A stretch of DNA of 64,000 nt. It comes from Flavobacterium lindanitolerans (GTDB lineage: Bacteria; Bacteroidota; Bacteroidia; Flavobacteriales; Flavobacteriaceae). Where the stretch lies: contig NZ_PJND01000007.1 of the NCBI RefSeq assembly GCF_002846575.1, forward strand, positions 1,302,001 to 1,366,000. Direction: 5' to 3'. Shown in pieces: positions 46,858 to 56,212 of this stretch (position 1 is its first letter; every line of letters begins with the position of its first letter). The position numbers and the translations under genes are program-made. A model generated the notes under the pieces. It saw nothing but the letters and a program-made list of their open reading frames with translations. It was not told the DNA's origin and did not search any database.

Positions 46858-47184
46858 ATGTTTCTAATCGTTTCCAGATATTTAATTCCTAAAGGTTATC
46901 GTGGCATAACATTGTTCCCGTTTGTCATTCTTAAAAATCCTTTAGACAGGCAAAATAGGGTATTGGTCAATCATGAAAAGATTCATATCCGCCAACAGCT
47001 GGAATTTTTAATCATTCCTTTTTTTCTATGGTATTTCATAGAGTATGGATTAAGGCTGATTCAATATAAAAACAAGAACTTGGCTTACAGAAATATTAGT
47101 TTTGAGAGAGAAGCCTATTTCAATGAATTTAATTTGGATTATATAAAAAACAGGAAAGTATGGGGTTTTAGAAAGTATTTATAA
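46858..47184 (+). CDS. Small membrane-associated HExxH protein, putative minimal metalloprotease
   Basis: A 108-residue protein. VLVNHEKIHIRQQLE contains an HExxH motif (H39-E40-K-I-H43), and SFEREAYFNE (~residue 81) supplies Glu residues (E83, E85) that could act as the third zinc ligand, as in gluzincins. A hydrophobic stretch (~51-66) lies between. The size resembles minimal gluzincins. No family name is confident; the protease idea rests on the motif alone. It lies 22 nt upstream of the ACC deaminase-like gene, so it may share its transcript. Confidence 0.7.
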   Translation: MFLIVSRYLIPKGYRGITLFPFVILKNPLDRQNRVLVNHEKIHIRQQLEFLIIPFFLWYFIEYGLRLIQYKNKNLAYRNISFEREAYFNEFNLDYIKNRKVWGFRKYL

Positions 47185-47206
47185 ATCCCCTAAATCTAAA
47201 TGTTAT

Positions 47207-48109
47207 ATGGTCGAAATAAAAAATCAATTGATTCTTAAGACGAACAAGGTTGATGTTTTCATAAAAAGGGAAGACCTTATTCATCCGTTTGTTTCCGGAA
47301 ATAAATATAGAAAGCTCAAATATAACCTGCTAAAAGCTAAAGAAGATGGATATTCTGTGTTGTTGACTTTTGGTGGTGCTTTTTCGAACCATATCGCAGC
47401 TGTTGCCTTTGCAGGAAAAGAAAATAATTTTAAAACCATTGGGGTAATCAGAGGTGATGAATTGAGAGAGAAAATCGAAGACAACCCAACCCTGAAATTT
47501 GCTCAGGAAAACGGCATGCAATTTGAGTTCATTTCAAGGGCGCAATATTCGGATAAGCAAAGTCCGGAATTTGAGGAGGAATTAAGACGCAGGTTTGGTA
47601 ATTTTTATCTTATTCCGGAAGGCGGAACAAATGAGTTAGCGGTTAAAGGCTGTGAAGAAATACTGACCGCTGACGATGCGCAATTTGATTATATCTGTTG
47701 TGCAGTGGGAACGGGAGGCACGATTTCGGGAATTATTAATTCGGCATTGCCGCATCAGAAAGTTTTGGGATTTCCGGCGCTAAAAGGGGATTTCCTAAAA
47801 AAAGAAATTCGTAAATTTGCCTCAAATGAAAATTGGGAGCTGATTGCTGACTATCATTTCGGCGGTTATGGAAAAGTGAATTTAGAACTGATTGAATTTA
47901 TAAATAATTTTTATCAGGATAATAATGTTCCGTTAGACCCCGTTTATACTGGAAAGCTTGTCTTTGGTGTTGCCGATTTGATTGAGAAAAATTATTTTCC
48001 CGACAAGTCGAAAATCTTGATAATCCACACAGGCGGATTGCAAGGCATCCAGGGCATGAACACGGTATTAGAGAATAAACAATTACCCAAAATAAATATC
48101 AATGTTTAA
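47207..48109 (+). CDS. 1-aminocyclopropane-1-carboxylate deaminase / D-cysteine desulfhydrase family
   Basis: A 300-residue PLP enzyme. PLP Lys is K33 in VSGNKYRKLKYNL, followed by TFGGAFSNHIAAVAFA, a Gly-rich phosphate loop (CAVGTGGTISG) and LIIHTGGLQGIQGM at the end. Members deaminate ACC or break down D-cysteine; the two cannot be told apart without checking active-site residues. Length fits (~330 for classical ACCD). Its last 8 nt overlap the glucosaminidase gene. Confidence 0.88.
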   Translation: MVEIKNQLILKTNKVDVFIKREDLIHPFVSGNKYRKLKYNLLKAKEDGYSVLLTFGGAFSNHIAAVAFAGKENNFKTIGVIRGDELREKIEDNPTLKFAQENGMQFEFISRAQYSDKQSPEFEEELRRRFGNFYLIPEGGTNELAVKGCEEILTADDAQFDYICCAVGTGGTISGIINSALPHQKVLGFPALKGDFLKKEIRKFASNENWELIADYHFGGYGKVNLELIEFINNFYQDNNVPLDPVYTGKLVFGVADLIEKNYFPDKSKILIIHTGGLQGIQGMNTVLENKQLPKININV

Positions 48110-48977
48110 AAAAATCTTCTTTCTATTGACAATTGCAACGCTGGCTAGTTGCGGTTCTTCAAAGTCAAAGGTAGCTACGACAAAAAAAGCGGCTTATAAG
48201 CCGAAAAGAGAGGTAGCAGCAAGAAAAACTCACACTGGAAAAACAGTATCAACTACCAAATCCGGTGCTGGCTCAGGTCGTACTACAGAAGTTATCGAAT
48301 CAACTTCAAAGACAATCGTATATAGCGATGTGGTAAACAGTTATGTTTTGCAATACAAAGACATTGCAAAAGGAAACATGAAACAGTATGGAATACCTGC
48401 AAGTATTATTCTGGCGCAAGGAATTTTGGAATCGGGCGCTGGTTCCGGAACTTTGAGCAAAACAGCAAACAACCATTTCGGAATCAAATGCCATACAGGA
48501 TGGACCGGAGAAAGTGTCCGTCATGATGATGATGCCGAACAGGAATGTTTCAGGAAATATAATGACCCGGCTGAATCGTATAGGGACCATGCAGAGTTTT
48601 TGACAGGAAGGAGTCGTTATGCCAGCCTTTTTAAGTTAGAAAAAGGAGATTATCAGGGCTGGGCAAAAGGATTAAAAGCTGCGGGATATGCAACAGACCC
48701 AAAATATCCGGATAAGTTAATCAGCTATATTGAACGATACAATTTGCATCAATATGATGCTGAGGTTTTAGGTGTAGAGTTTACGCCTATCCAGAAAAGT
48801 CAACCGGTAGCCGTGAATACGAGGCCGGGCAATACGGAAGGTTTTTATGAAGTGACAAAAGGAGATACCTTATATTCGATTTCAAAAAAATTCAATACTA
48901 CTGTTGACGATTTGAAAAGATTGAATAATCTTTCTGACAATGCCATTTCGATTGGACAATTTATAAAAGTAAAATAA
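48102..48977 (+). CDS. Glucosaminidase-domain lipoprotein with LysM
   Basis: A 291-residue cell-wall hydrolase. A lipobox LASC (C17) is followed by a Lys/Thr-rich linker, then a GH73-type glucosaminidase domain (~75-225; [14 protein letters not shown] with likely catalytic E110, [19 protein letters not shown]). A C-terminal LysM peptidoglycan-binding motif ([20 protein letters not shown]) ends the protein. It should cut between N-acetylglucosamine and N-acetylmuramic acid. It overlaps the upstream gene by 8 nt, which suggests translational coupling. A small inverted repeat follows. Confidence 0.92.
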   Translation: MFKKIFFLLTIATLASCGSSKSKVATTKKAAYKPKREVAARKTHTGKTVSTTKSGAGSGRTTEVIESTSKTIVYSDVVNSYVLQYKDIAKGNMKQYGIPASIILAQGILESGAGSGTLSKTANNHFGIKCHTGWTGESVRHDDDAEQECFRKYNDPAESYRDHAEFLTGRSRYASLFKLEKGDYQGWAKGLKAAGYATDPKYPDKLISYIERYNLHQYDAEVLGVEFTPIQKSQPVAVNTRPGNTEGFYEVTKGDTLYSISKKFNTTVDDLKRLNNLSDNAISIGQFIKVK

Positions 48978-48986
48978 TTTAATCTT

Positions 48987-49020
48987 AACCTCGACAGGGT
49001 TCCAAATCCTGCCAGGGTTG
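48987..49020. repeat. Short imperfect inverted repeat (CTGxCAGG type)
   Basis: AACCTCGACAGG and CCTGCCAGGGTT flank GTTCCAAAT. It sits between the glucosaminidase gene and hemL. This type of palindrome is frequent between genes in flavobacteria; its role is unknown. Confidence 0.6.
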
Positions 49021-49032
49021 TTAATTAAAAGT

Positions 49033-50319
49033 ATGTTATATCAAAGAAGCAGCCAGCTTTTTGCTCAGGCTGAAAAAGTAATTCCCGGAGGAGTCAATTC
49101 TCCGGTTCGTGCGTTTAAAGCTGTTGGTGGCACACCAATTTTTGTAAAATCTGCTAAAGGAGCTTATCTGTATGATGAAGACGGAAACAGACTAGTGGAT
49201 TATATTAATTCCTGGGGGCCAATGATTTTAGGACATGCCTATGATCCGGTTGTCAATGCTGTAATTGAAAGGGCAAAGTTGGGAACTTCTTTTGGTATGC
49301 CTACTGCTTTGGAAACAGAAATTGCGGAATTAGCAGTTTCTATGGTTCCGAATATTGATAAAATCCGGTTTGTAAATTCTGGAACAGAGGCCTGTATGAG
49401 TGCCATACGTTTGGCAAGAGGTTATACAAAGAGAGATAAGATTATCAAATTCTCTGGTTGTTATCACGGACATTCCGATTCATTTTTAATCCAGGCCGGT
49501 AGCGGAGCCATTACTTTTGGAGCGCCAAACAGTCCCGGAGTAACACAAGGAACGGCAAAAGATACTTTGTTGGCCAGATACAACGATATTCAAAATGTGG
49601 CTGATTTGTTCAATGCTAATAAAAATGAAATTGCAGCTATAATTATTGAACCTGTAGCAGGAAATATGGGTTGTATTCCTCCAAATGAGGGCTTTTTAAA
49701 GGCTTTAAGAAGTCTTTGTGATGAAAATGGTGCGCTGTTGATTTTTGATGAAGTAATGACAGGGTTTCGCCTTGCGAAAGGAGGAGCGCAAGAGTTTTTT
49801 GGTATCAAAGCAGACATTATTACTTTTGGGAAGGTTATAGGCGGTGGACTTCCGGTTGGAGCATTTGCTGCAAGAAATGAAATTATGAATTATCTGGCGC
49901 CTGTCGGGCCTGTATATCAGGCAGGAACTTTGTCTGGAAATCCTTTGGCAATGGCAGCAGGTCTTGAAATGCTGAAAGCTTTGAATGCCGATGCCGATAT
50001 TTTTAAAAGATTGGATGAAAAAACAGCTTATCTGGAAAAAGGGATAAGAGAAAAATTAACTGCTAATGACATTGCTTATACAATTAACCGGGTAGGTTCA
50101 ATGATTTCGGTACATTTTGATGAAAATCCGGTGACGGATTTGCAATCGGCTTCAAAAGGCGATAATGAATATTTTAAGAAATTCTTCCATGGACTGCTAC
50201 AGGAAGGAATTTATATAGCGCCATCGGCTTATGAAACCTGGTTCATTACAGATGCACTGACTTATGAAGATTTAGATTTTACAATAAATGCTGTCGACAA
50301 AGTATCGAAGCAATTCTAA
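49033..50319 (+). CDS. hemL: Glutamate-1-semialdehyde 2,1-aminomutase
   Basis: A 428-residue PLP enzyme that makes 5-aminolevulinate in the C5 heme pathway. It has the class III aminotransferase layout: [48 protein letters not shown], and PLP Lys K267 in [14 protein letters not shown]. The start at 49033 ([10 protein letters not shown]) is used; a TTG at 49018 in frame is inside the inverted repeat and less likely. Followed by a bidirectional terminator. Confidence 0.96.
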   Translation: MLYQRSSQLFAQAEKVIPGGVNSPVRAFKAVGGTPIFVKSAKGAYLYDEDGNRLVDYINSWGPMILGHAYDPVVNAVIERAKLGTSFGMPTALETEIAELAVSMVPNIDKIRFVNSGTEACMSAIRLARGYTKRDKIIKFSGCYHGHSDSFLIQAGSGAITFGAPNSPGVTQGTAKDTLLARYNDIQNVADLFNANKNEIAAIIIEPVAGNMGCIPPNEGFLKALRSLCDENGALLIFDEVMTGFRLAKGGAQEFFGIKADIITFGKVIGGGLPVGAFAARNEIMNYLAPVGPVYQAGTLSGNPLAMAAGLEMLKALNADADIFKRLDEKTAYLEKGIREKLTANDIAYTINRVGSMISVHFDENPVTDLQSASKGDNEYFKKFFHGLLQEGIYIAPSAYETWFITDALTYEDLDFTINAVDKVSKQF

Positions 50320-50323
50320 ATAC

Positions 50324-50354
50324 AAAAGGCTTTCCAATTGGAAAGCCTTTTTTT
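50324..50354. terminator. Bidirectional terminator after hemL
   Basis: AAAAGGCTTTCC-AATT-GGAAAGCCTTTT palindrome followed by T-rich sequence. It lies between hemL and the convergent small-protein gene. Confidence 0.9.
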
Positions 50355-50370
50355 ATTGAATCTCAGAAGA

Positions 50371-50691
50371 TTAATTCTGAGTCAGTTGTTTTAATAATTC
50401 AGGATTGCTGTCGATTTTTGCCATCTGTTCCGCACTTAAAGTACCTCTCAATTTAGCATCAATCGATTTGTAAATTACTTTTTTCTTGTCATCAGTAAGT
50501 CCTGGCTTCGATAGCGCTTCATGTTTCTTTTTGAAAAGTTCCAGAAAAGTCGCTTTATTCTGCTCGCTTAATGTTACTGTTTCGGATAAGGAAGCAACAT
50601 CTTTTTTTGCAAGATCAGCAGGACTTGTCTGGGCAAATGAAGCAATCGTGAATGCAAAAAATACCGATAGAATAGCAATAAATTTTTTCAT
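50371..50691 (-). CDS. Small secreted Spy/CpxP-like protein (106 aa)
   Basis: A 106-residue exported protein (MKKFIAILSVFFAFTIASFAQ), mature part helical and charged (LSEQNKATFLELFKKKHEAL, then GTLSAEQMAKIDSN) and ending LKQLTQN. It resembles a paralogue at 51345 in layout and in the LLKQLTQ-type ending. The LTxEQ/LSxEQ-type motif recalls the Spy/CpxP periplasmic chaperone-like family, but the match is weak. The start at 50691 gives the signal peptide; the upstream in-frame ATG at 50739 adds 16 residues and is rejected. Confidence 0.75.
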   Translation of the reverse strand: MKKFIAILSVFFAFTIASFAQTSPADLAKKDVASLSETVTLSEQNKATFLELFKKKHEALSKPGLTDDKKKVIYKSIDAKLRGTLSAEQMAKIDSNPELLKQLTQN

Positions 50692-50773
50692 GATTAAAAT
50701 GAATTTGTTTTGATAATAGTATATCAAATTTGAAGCCAAAATACGATAATTTCAAAAAATATTCAATATTTAC

Positions 50774-51193
50774 TTACTTTTTTTCAGCTCTTTTTCTTCT
50801 TTCCTGAAATTTTTCTTTTGCCTTTTCACGTTTTTCAGCTTTCATTTCGTCCCATTTTTTAGATTGGTCCGGAGTTAAAATAGCTTTAACTTTAGTGTCG
50901 AAAGCTTTCATTTCTTCATTTCTTTCCGTGCGTTTTGCCTGCATTATTTTTTCTCTTTCCGCCTTTTTTGCTTCCCTTTTTGCTGACTGCTCAGAAAGAA
51001 GTGTCGCCATTTGTTTTTGTTGAGATTCGTTTAGTCCAAGATCTGTAGTCAGTTCTTTTAAGTGCTTTTCATTACGCTGTTCCGGTGTTAGCCTTTCCAT
51101 TTTAGCTCTGTCCATTTTTTTGACAACTGGTTTTTCTTGTGCAAATGATGCCATTCCTATCATCAATACTGCAAATACAAACATTTTTTTCAT
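50774..51193 (-). CDS. Secreted Spy/CpxP-like charged helical protein
   Basis: A 139-residue exported protein. A signal peptide (MASFAQEK, ~19) precedes a highly charged all-helical mature part. RLTPEQRNEKHLKELTTDLG and AILTPDQSKKWDEMKAEKRE each contain an LTP(E/D)Q motif, the signature of the Spy/CpxP/LTXXQ family of periplasmic stress chaperones. It is flanked by two smaller relatives in the same orientation, each with its own gap of 80-150 nt. Role in folding or envelope stress is inferred. Confidence 0.82.
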   Translation of the reverse strand: MKKMFVFAVLMIGMASFAQEKPVVKKMDRAKMERLTPEQRNEKHLKELTTDLGLNESQQKQMATLLSEQSAKREAKKAEREKIMQAKRTERNEEMKAFDTKVKAILTPDQSKKWDEMKAEKREKAKEKFQERRKRAEKK

Positions 51194-51294
51194 AATCTTT
51201 TCTTTTTTAAATTTTTAGTTTGATAATAAGACCGAAGTAGGAAAGAAAGGTTTAATCTCCAGTTGTATTTTTTGTATTTATTTAGTATTTAAAA

Positions 51295-51325
51295 TAAAAA
51301 AAAACCGCCATAGGGCGGTTTTTTT
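51295..51325. terminator. Terminator downstream of the 109-aa protein gene
   Basis: AAAAACCGCC-ATA-GGGCGGTTTTT flanked by A and T runs. It ends the minus-strand gene at 51345. Confidence 0.88.
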
Positions 51326-51344
51326 GTATATAATTCTAAAAAAA

Positions 51345-51674
51345 TTATTGAGTTAATTTTTTAAAGAGTTGTTGGTTTGCTTTTAACTTTCTGAATTGTT
51401 CAGGAGATAATATCTCAGCTAATTTTGTCTCAATTTCTGTAGAAAGCTGAGCTTTTTGTTCTGCGGTCACATCAGTTCGTGAGATTAAAAATTTATGTTT
51501 ATCATAAAGCGTTTCCTTGATGTCTTTTTCTATTTTCTTAGATATAGGTATTACTGCGTTTAGTGCAGCAAAATCCGCTTGGGCAGATGCATAAGCGTCT
51601 TTTTGAGATTCTTGAGCACTTGCTCCAATTGAGAATGCAAGGAAAAATGCAAGAATAGCAAGTATTTTTTTCAT
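51345..51674 (-). CDS. Small secreted Spy/CpxP-like protein (109 aa)
   Basis: A 109-residue exported protein (MKKILAILAFFLAFSIGASAQ). The helical mature region includes TDVTAEQKAQLSTEIETKLA and ILSPEQFRKLKAN, and it ends LFKKLTQ. It shares length, signal peptide style, motif order and ending with the 106-aa gene at 50371. The two are likely duplicates. Function is unknown. Confidence 0.75.
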   Translation of the reverse strand: MKKILAILAFFLAFSIGASAQESQKDAYASAQADFAALNAVIPISKKIEKDIKETLYDKHKFLISRTDVTAEQKAQLSTEIETKLAEILSPEQFRKLKANQQLFKKLTQ

Positions 51675-51825
51675 AATAGCTGATTTGATTAGGTTTAAGA
51701 AACCAAATCTAAATCATTTAAAAATAAAATCAAAGAAATATAATTGTAAAATTGATGGTTATGTAATTTTTTAACAGGTTTTGCTGCTTTTCAAAGTTAT
51801 TACGATTCTGGTAATAAAAAAAAAG

Positions 51826-51859
51826 ACTGTCCAAGGGAACAGTCTTTTTGAATATTGTG
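51826..51859 (-). terminator. Terminator downstream of lysS
   Basis: AAAAGACTGT / ACAGTCTTTT hairpin with an 8-nt loop. On the minus strand it is followed by a long T run. Confidence 0.85.
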
Positions 51860-51869
51860 TCAAGCCATA

Positions 51870-53573
51870 TTATCCGATGTAGTGGACTATTTTGTCTTCA
51901 CCCTCAATAGATACTTTTGTTAAAGCATGTTTTGCCAGCGATTTCATAGAAGCATCCCATTTTTTGCCACTCAAATCTGCTTTGACTTTTAACAGGTTTA
52001 AAGGCATGGCATTTTCATTAGTTTTCAGGATTTCAATAATCCCTTTTTCTTCTGCTGTAAGCTCAACTTCTACAGTTTTTTTCTCAGGACGCATCTGTGG
52101 AAAGAATAGTACTTCTTGGATAGAAGCATTGTTGGTTAGGAACATTATCAATCTGTCCATTCCTATTCCTAATCCTGATGTAGGAGGCATTCCGTATTCT
52201 AAAGCTCTAAGGAAATCATAGTCGATAAACTGTGTGGCTTCATCGTCACCTCGTTCAGACAATTTCAATTGTGCTTCGAATCGCTCTCTTTGATCGATAG
52301 GGTCGTTCAATTCGGAATAAGCATTCGCCACTTCTTTTCCGCAGACCATCAGTTCAAAACGTTCCGTAAGTTCCGGATTGTCGCGATGTTCTTTGCAAAG
52401 TGGGCTCATTTCTTTTGGGTAATCGGTAATGAAAGTTGGTTGGATAAAGTTTCCTTCGCATTTTTCGCCAAAAATTTCATCAATTAATTTTCCTTTACCC
52501 ATAGTTTCGTCAACTGCAATTCCCATAGAACGTGCGGCTTCAAAAATTTCTTTTTCTGATTTTCCGGAAATATCAAATCCTGTATATTTTTTAATGGCAT
52601 CGGTCATCGTTACACGCGCATATGGGGCTTTGAAGCTTACTTTGTGTTCGCCAAATGTTGCTTCAGGAGTTCCGTTTACCGCTACTGCGCAATGCTCCAG
52701 AAGATTTTCTGTGAATTCCATCATCCAATTGTAGTCTTTGTAGGCTACATAAATTTCCATGGCGGTAAACTCAGGATTGTGAGTTCTGTCCATTCCTTCG
52801 TTTCTGAAGTTTTTAGAAAATTCATATACGCCGTCAAAACCGCCTACAATTAATCTTTTTAAATACAATTCATTAGCTATTCTCATGTATAAAGGAATGT
52901 CTAAAGAATTATGATGCGTGATGAATGGTCTTGCTGCGGCACCTCCCGGTATAGATTGTAAAATGGGAGTTTCTACTTCCATGTATCCTGCCGTATTGAA
53001 AAAGTTACGCATGGCGTTGAACAGTTTTGTTCTTTTTACGAAAACTTCTTTTACTTGCGGATTTACAACCAGGTCAACATAACGCTGACGGTAGCGCAAT
53101 TCCGGATCTGTAAAACCATCGTGAAGGTTGCCTTCAGCGTCGATTTTTGGTAATGGCAATGGACGAAGTGTTTTGCTCAATAAGGAAAAATTGGTCACAA
53201 GGATTGATTTTTCGCCTACCTGTGTGGTGAACAAGGTTCCTTCAACGCCTATAAAATCGCCTAAGTCAACTAATTTTTTAAAAACTTCGTTATAGAGCGT
53301 TTTGTCTTCGCCGGGGCATAATTCATCACGATTTACATAAATCTGAATGCGTCCTTCGCTGTCCTGTAAGGATGCGAATGAAGCTTTTCCCTGAATTCGT
53401 GTACTCATCACACGACCTGCAACAATCACCTTCTTTCCTTCTTCAAAAGTGTCCTTGACCTGTTTCGAAGTGTGTGTCACTGGAAACAAATTAGCCGGAT
53501 ATGGGTTGATGCCGAGTTCTCTCAGTCTGCCCAACTTTTCTCTTCTGATGATTTCTTGTTCTGAAAGTTGCAT
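51870..53573 (-). CDS. lysS: Lysyl-tRNA synthetase (class II)
   Basis: A 567-residue enzyme that charges tRNA-Lys. An N-terminal OB-fold anticodon-binding domain (VIVAGRVMSTRIQGKASFAS) precedes the class II core with motif 2 (FRNEGMDRTHNPEFTAMEIY) and motif 3 (GLGIGMDRLIMFLTN). The C-terminus carries an extra ~65 residues (after FFPQMRPEKK) beyond the usual end near residue 500, common in Flavobacteria. A TATCTTTG -7 element lies ~20 nt upstream of the start on the minus strand. Confidence 0.97.
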   Translation of the reverse strand: MQLSEQEIIRREKLGRLRELGINPYPANLFPVTHTSKQVKDTFEEGKKVIVAGRVMSTRIQGKASFASLQDSEGRIQIYVNRDELCPGEDKTLYNEVFKKLVDLGDFIGVEGTLFTTQVGEKSILVTNFSLLSKTLRPLPLPKIDAEGNLHDGFTDPELRYRQRYVDLVVNPQVKEVFVKRTKLFNAMRNFFNTAGYMEVETPILQSIPGGAAARPFITHHNSLDIPLYMRIANELYLKRLIVGGFDGVYEFSKNFRNEGMDRTHNPEFTAMEIYVAYKDYNWMMEFTENLLEHCAVAVNGTPEATFGEHKVSFKAPYARVTMTDAIKKYTGFDISGKSEKEIFEAARSMGIAVDETMGKGKLIDEIFGEKCEGNFIQPTFITDYPKEMSPLCKEHRDNPELTERFELMVCGKEVANAYSELNDPIDQRERFEAQLKLSERGDDEATQFIDYDFLRALEYGMPPTSGLGIGMDRLIMFLTNNASIQEVLFFPQMRPEKKTVEVELTAEEKGIIEILKTNENAMPLNLLKVKADLSGKKWDASMKSLAKHALTKVSIEGEDKIVHYIG

Positions 53574-53645
53574 ATAGTGTTAATTTTAAGGGTGCAAAGA
53601 TAATTAAAAGTTGGTATGTCAGAAAATCAAAAAAATGAAAAGATG

Positions 53646-53680
53646 AAAAAAAGGCTGCCATTTAAATGCGCAGCCTTTTT
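53646..53680 (-). terminator. Terminator downstream of the GEVED/T9SS gene
   Basis: AAAAAGGCTG / CAGCCTTTTT with A and T runs on either side; it sits 22 nt past the stop of the minus-strand gene. Confidence 0.85.
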
Positions 53681-53701
53681 AAAGGTAGAATTTCAGCCTG
53701 T

Positions 53702-54454
53702 TTAGTTGGCTATTTTTTTGATATGCATAACCTGGTCTGAAGTCAATATTTTTAGTACTAAAATTTGATTGCCAAAGAAGGAGTTGTCCAAACTGGAAGT
53801 GTTGTTGTTAATGTTGGTCTTATGGTAAATTAGTTTACCGGTAAGGTCATAAAGTTCAACACTGTCTATTAAGCTATTGGAGCTGTTGATGTTTAAAAGG
53901 CTGTTTGAGTTTGATACAACCAGTTTGTTCTGGTTTTTTACTTCATCAATTCCTAAGGCAGGCTGGATATTGACAGTGTAATCTTCTGTTTCTCCATATT
54001 CGGAATCTTCATCACAAGCCTGGTCATCTGTAGCTGCTGCTGCGCCAACTGCCGCTACACGAACTCTCATTCTTTTATTTCCGACGGTAGTAGTTGTTGG
54101 GATTGTGATGTTTCCGGTTACAACGCTGCCGCTTCCCGTACCAATGTATGTGAATTCGGAAGCTTCAAAAGAATTGTTTCCGTTATAATCAATCCATACG
54201 CTTACAGATTCGTTAGACCATCCGTCTCCTACGGTCACTGAAATAGGGTAAGAGGATCCCATGTTAAGGTTAGGGGCTGCTAGTGCTGTAAAATTACTAT
54301 ATCCGTTACTGCCACATGTGCTGGCATTGGTCAATGTTCCTATTGAAACATTTAGGATTAAATCGTCATCGGTACAGTCTAATACTGGCTGGCAGTATTG
54401 GGAATGTGCCTGAAATCCTAATGAACAAAAAATAATGCCGAAAATAAATTTCAT
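53702..54454 (-). CDS. GEVED-domain protein with T9SS sorting signal
   Basis: A 250-residue secreted protein. A signal peptide (MKFIFGIIFCSLGFQAHSQ) precedes a GEVED domain (~60-165): SVTVGDGWSNESVSVWIDYN and the acidic ending DEDSEYGETEDYTV that gives the family its name. A C-terminal T9SS sorting tail of ~70 residues follows (SVELYDLTGKLIYH, ending VMHIKKIAN). GEVED domains are non-catalytic beta-sandwiches found in surface and secreted proteins. The start at 54454 is preferred because it gives a signal peptide; the upstream in-frame ATG at 54517 does not. Confidence 0.85.
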   Translation of the reverse strand: MKFIFGIIFCSLGFQAHSQYCQPVLDCTDDDLILNVSIGTLTNASTCGSNGYSNFTALAAPNLNMGSSYPISVTVGDGWSNESVSVWIDYNGNNSFEASEFTYIGTGSGSVVTGNITIPTTTTVGNKRMRVRVAAVGAAAATDDQACDEDSEYGETEDYTVNIQPALGIDEVKNQNKLVVSNSNSLLNINSSNSLIDSVELYDLTGKLIYHKTNINNNTSSLDNSFFGNQILVLKILTSDQVMHIKKIAN

Positions 54455-54668
54455 GTTGTGAAATCTAATGCAGGCAAATTGTTTTTTTTGATTTTTAAAA
54501 GTAGTTTTCCAATTCATAATAATGCGGTTTAATAGGTTGTTTTTTATTAATGTATAAATTTAAATTTAAATAAAATTAATTTAATATATGTAAATAGTTA
54601 ATTTTTAATGATTTTATTATTCAGTTTGTGTGTGTTTCGGGTTGTGTAAATCGTGGTGTTTAAGTTAG

Positions 54669-54676
54669 TATCTTTG
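54669..54676 (+). promoter_or_regulatory. -7 element upstream of lipB
   Basis: TATCTTTG fits TAnnTTTG, 20 nt before the lipB start. A TTG lies 24 nt further upstream (54642-54644), slightly long spacing. Confidence 0.55.
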
Positions 54677-54696
54677 TGCTAATTAAATTTTGAATT

Positions 54697-55416
54697 ATGA
54701 ATAAAGAGATTCAGCTTCTGGATTTGGGCCGGAAAGACTATAAAGATACCTGGGAGTATCAGGAAAGCCTTTTTAAAGATATTCTTGATTTGAAAATAAG
54801 AAACAGGAGAGAGGAGTTGGGGTTGCAGACTCCAAATTACTTTCTTTTTGTGGAACATCCGCATGTGTATACACTAGGGAAAAGTGGTGATTTTAATAAC
54901 CTCCTTTTGAGTGAAAAAGAATTGGAGGGCAAAGGCGCTACTTTTTATAAAATAAATAGGGGGGGTGACATTACCTACCATGGGCCTGGTCAAATTGTAG
55001 GTTACCCGATTTTAGATTTGGAAAACTTTTTTACAGATATTCACAAGTACCTCCGTTTTCTGGAAGAGGTTTTTATTCGTGTTTTGGCAGATTATGGGCT
55101 TACTGCAACCCGGAGTGAAGGGGAAACCGGTGTCTGGTTGGGTGTAGGAACGCCTTTTGCAAGGAAAATATGTGCTTTAGGAGTGCGTGCTTCCCGCTGG
55201 GTCACGATGCATGGTTTTGCTTTTAACGTAAATGCTGACCTGGGGTATTTTGATAATATCATTCCGTGTGGCATCCGGGGCAAATCGGTAACGTCTTTAA
55301 ATGTAGAGCTTGGCAAGGAAGAAATAGATATGGAAGAGGTGAAAGAAAAAATAAAAAAACACTTCACGGAACTCTTCGAATCGCAGTTTGTTACTTTTAA
55401 GGCTGCGATGGTTTAA
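54697..55416 (+). CDS. lipB: Octanoyl-(acyl-carrier-protein):protein N-octanoyltransferase
   Basis: A 239-residue enzyme that transfers octanoate from ACP to lipoyl domains in lipoate synthesis. [20 protein letters not shown] and the catalytic K157 ([15 protein letters not shown]) and C191 ([14 protein letters not shown]) are present, corresponding to E. coli K135 and C169. Length is as expected. It ends overlapping 4 nt with the convergent rnhB gene. Confidence 0.96.
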   Translation: MNKEIQLLDLGRKDYKDTWEYQESLFKDILDLKIRNRREELGLQTPNYFLFVEHPHVYTLGKSGDFNNLLLSEKELEGKGATFYKINRGGDITYHGPGQIVGYPILDLENFFTDIHKYLRFLEEVFIRVLADYGLTATRSEGETGVWLGVGTPFARKICALGVRASRWVTMHGFAFNVNADLGYFDNIIPCGIRGKSVTSLNVELGKEEIDMEEVKEKIKKHFTELFESQFVTFKAAMV

Positions 55417-56018
55417 AATTCAATTTCTAACTGCTCAGGCAATAAGCGGAACGACATCCTGTGGTATTTGGTCGTGCCGTATTTCTTTATCGCTTCCCTA
55501 TGTTCTTTGGTCGGATAGCCCTTGTTTTGTTTCCAATTATACATTGGAAATTCTTCGTGAATCTGATTCATGTACTCATCCCGGTATGTTTTTGCTAAAA
55601 TAGAAGCGGCGGCGATACTCAGATATTTACTATCGCCTTTGATGATGCAGCTATGCGGTATGTTGGCTACGGGTTTGAAACGATTGCCGTCTACTATAAT
55701 ATAATTAGGTATGGGATTCAGCTTTTTTATGCATTCCTGCATGGCATGGATTGAGGCGTTCAGGATATTTATCTCATCAATAATTCCCGGCTCAATATGG
55801 GTAACGGAATAACATAGGGCATTTTCTTCAATAACAGGTCTCAGGAAATCTCTGTTTTTTTCTGACAATTGCTTGGAATCATTTAATAATTCATTAAGAA
55901 AATCTTCGGGCAGAATTAATGCGGCGGCAGTTACAGGTCCGGCAAGACAGCCGCGTCCCGCCTCGTCTGTTCCGCATTCAAAGTTTAAATTGGAGTAACT
56001 ATTAAGTAACATTAACAT
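55413..56018 (-). CDS. rnhB: Ribonuclease HII
   Basis: A 201-residue nuclease that removes RNA from RNA-DNA hybrids. The catalytic GTDEAGRG (D18-E19) begins the fold; VDGNRF (~109) and [13 protein letters not shown] contribute further acidic residues. Typical length. It is convergent with lipB, and the two 3' ends overlap by 4 nt. The start may be a few codons downstream, e.g. at [11 protein letters not shown]. Confidence 0.95.
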   Translation of the reverse strand: MLMLLNSYSNLNFECGTDEAGRGCLAGPVTAAALILPEDFLNELLNDSKQLSEKNRDFLRPVIEENALCYSVTHIEPGIIDEINILNASIHAMQECIKKLNPIPNYIIVDGNRFKPVANIPHSCIIKGDSKYLSIAAASILAKTYRDEYMNQIHEEFPMYNWKQNKGYPTKEHREAIKKYGTTKYHRMSFRLLPEQLEIEF

Positions 56019-56212
56019 TTCGGAATTTTAGCAAAAATATAAAAAATGACGCAACCTTTTGAATTTTGTGTATCTAATATGAAGGATATCTGCATAAATC
56101 TGAAATATTAGGCTTCTTTAGCGTTAATAAAAATATTATTCCGAAGTAATATTTGTTTATTTAAGAAATTATTAAGAAGTTTGCAAGATAACTAACTCAA
56201 ATAAATTTAAAT

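Noticed and set aside
49018..49032. TTG start for hemL
   Set aside because: It lies in the inverted repeat, and ATG at 49033 begins the conserved N-terminus.
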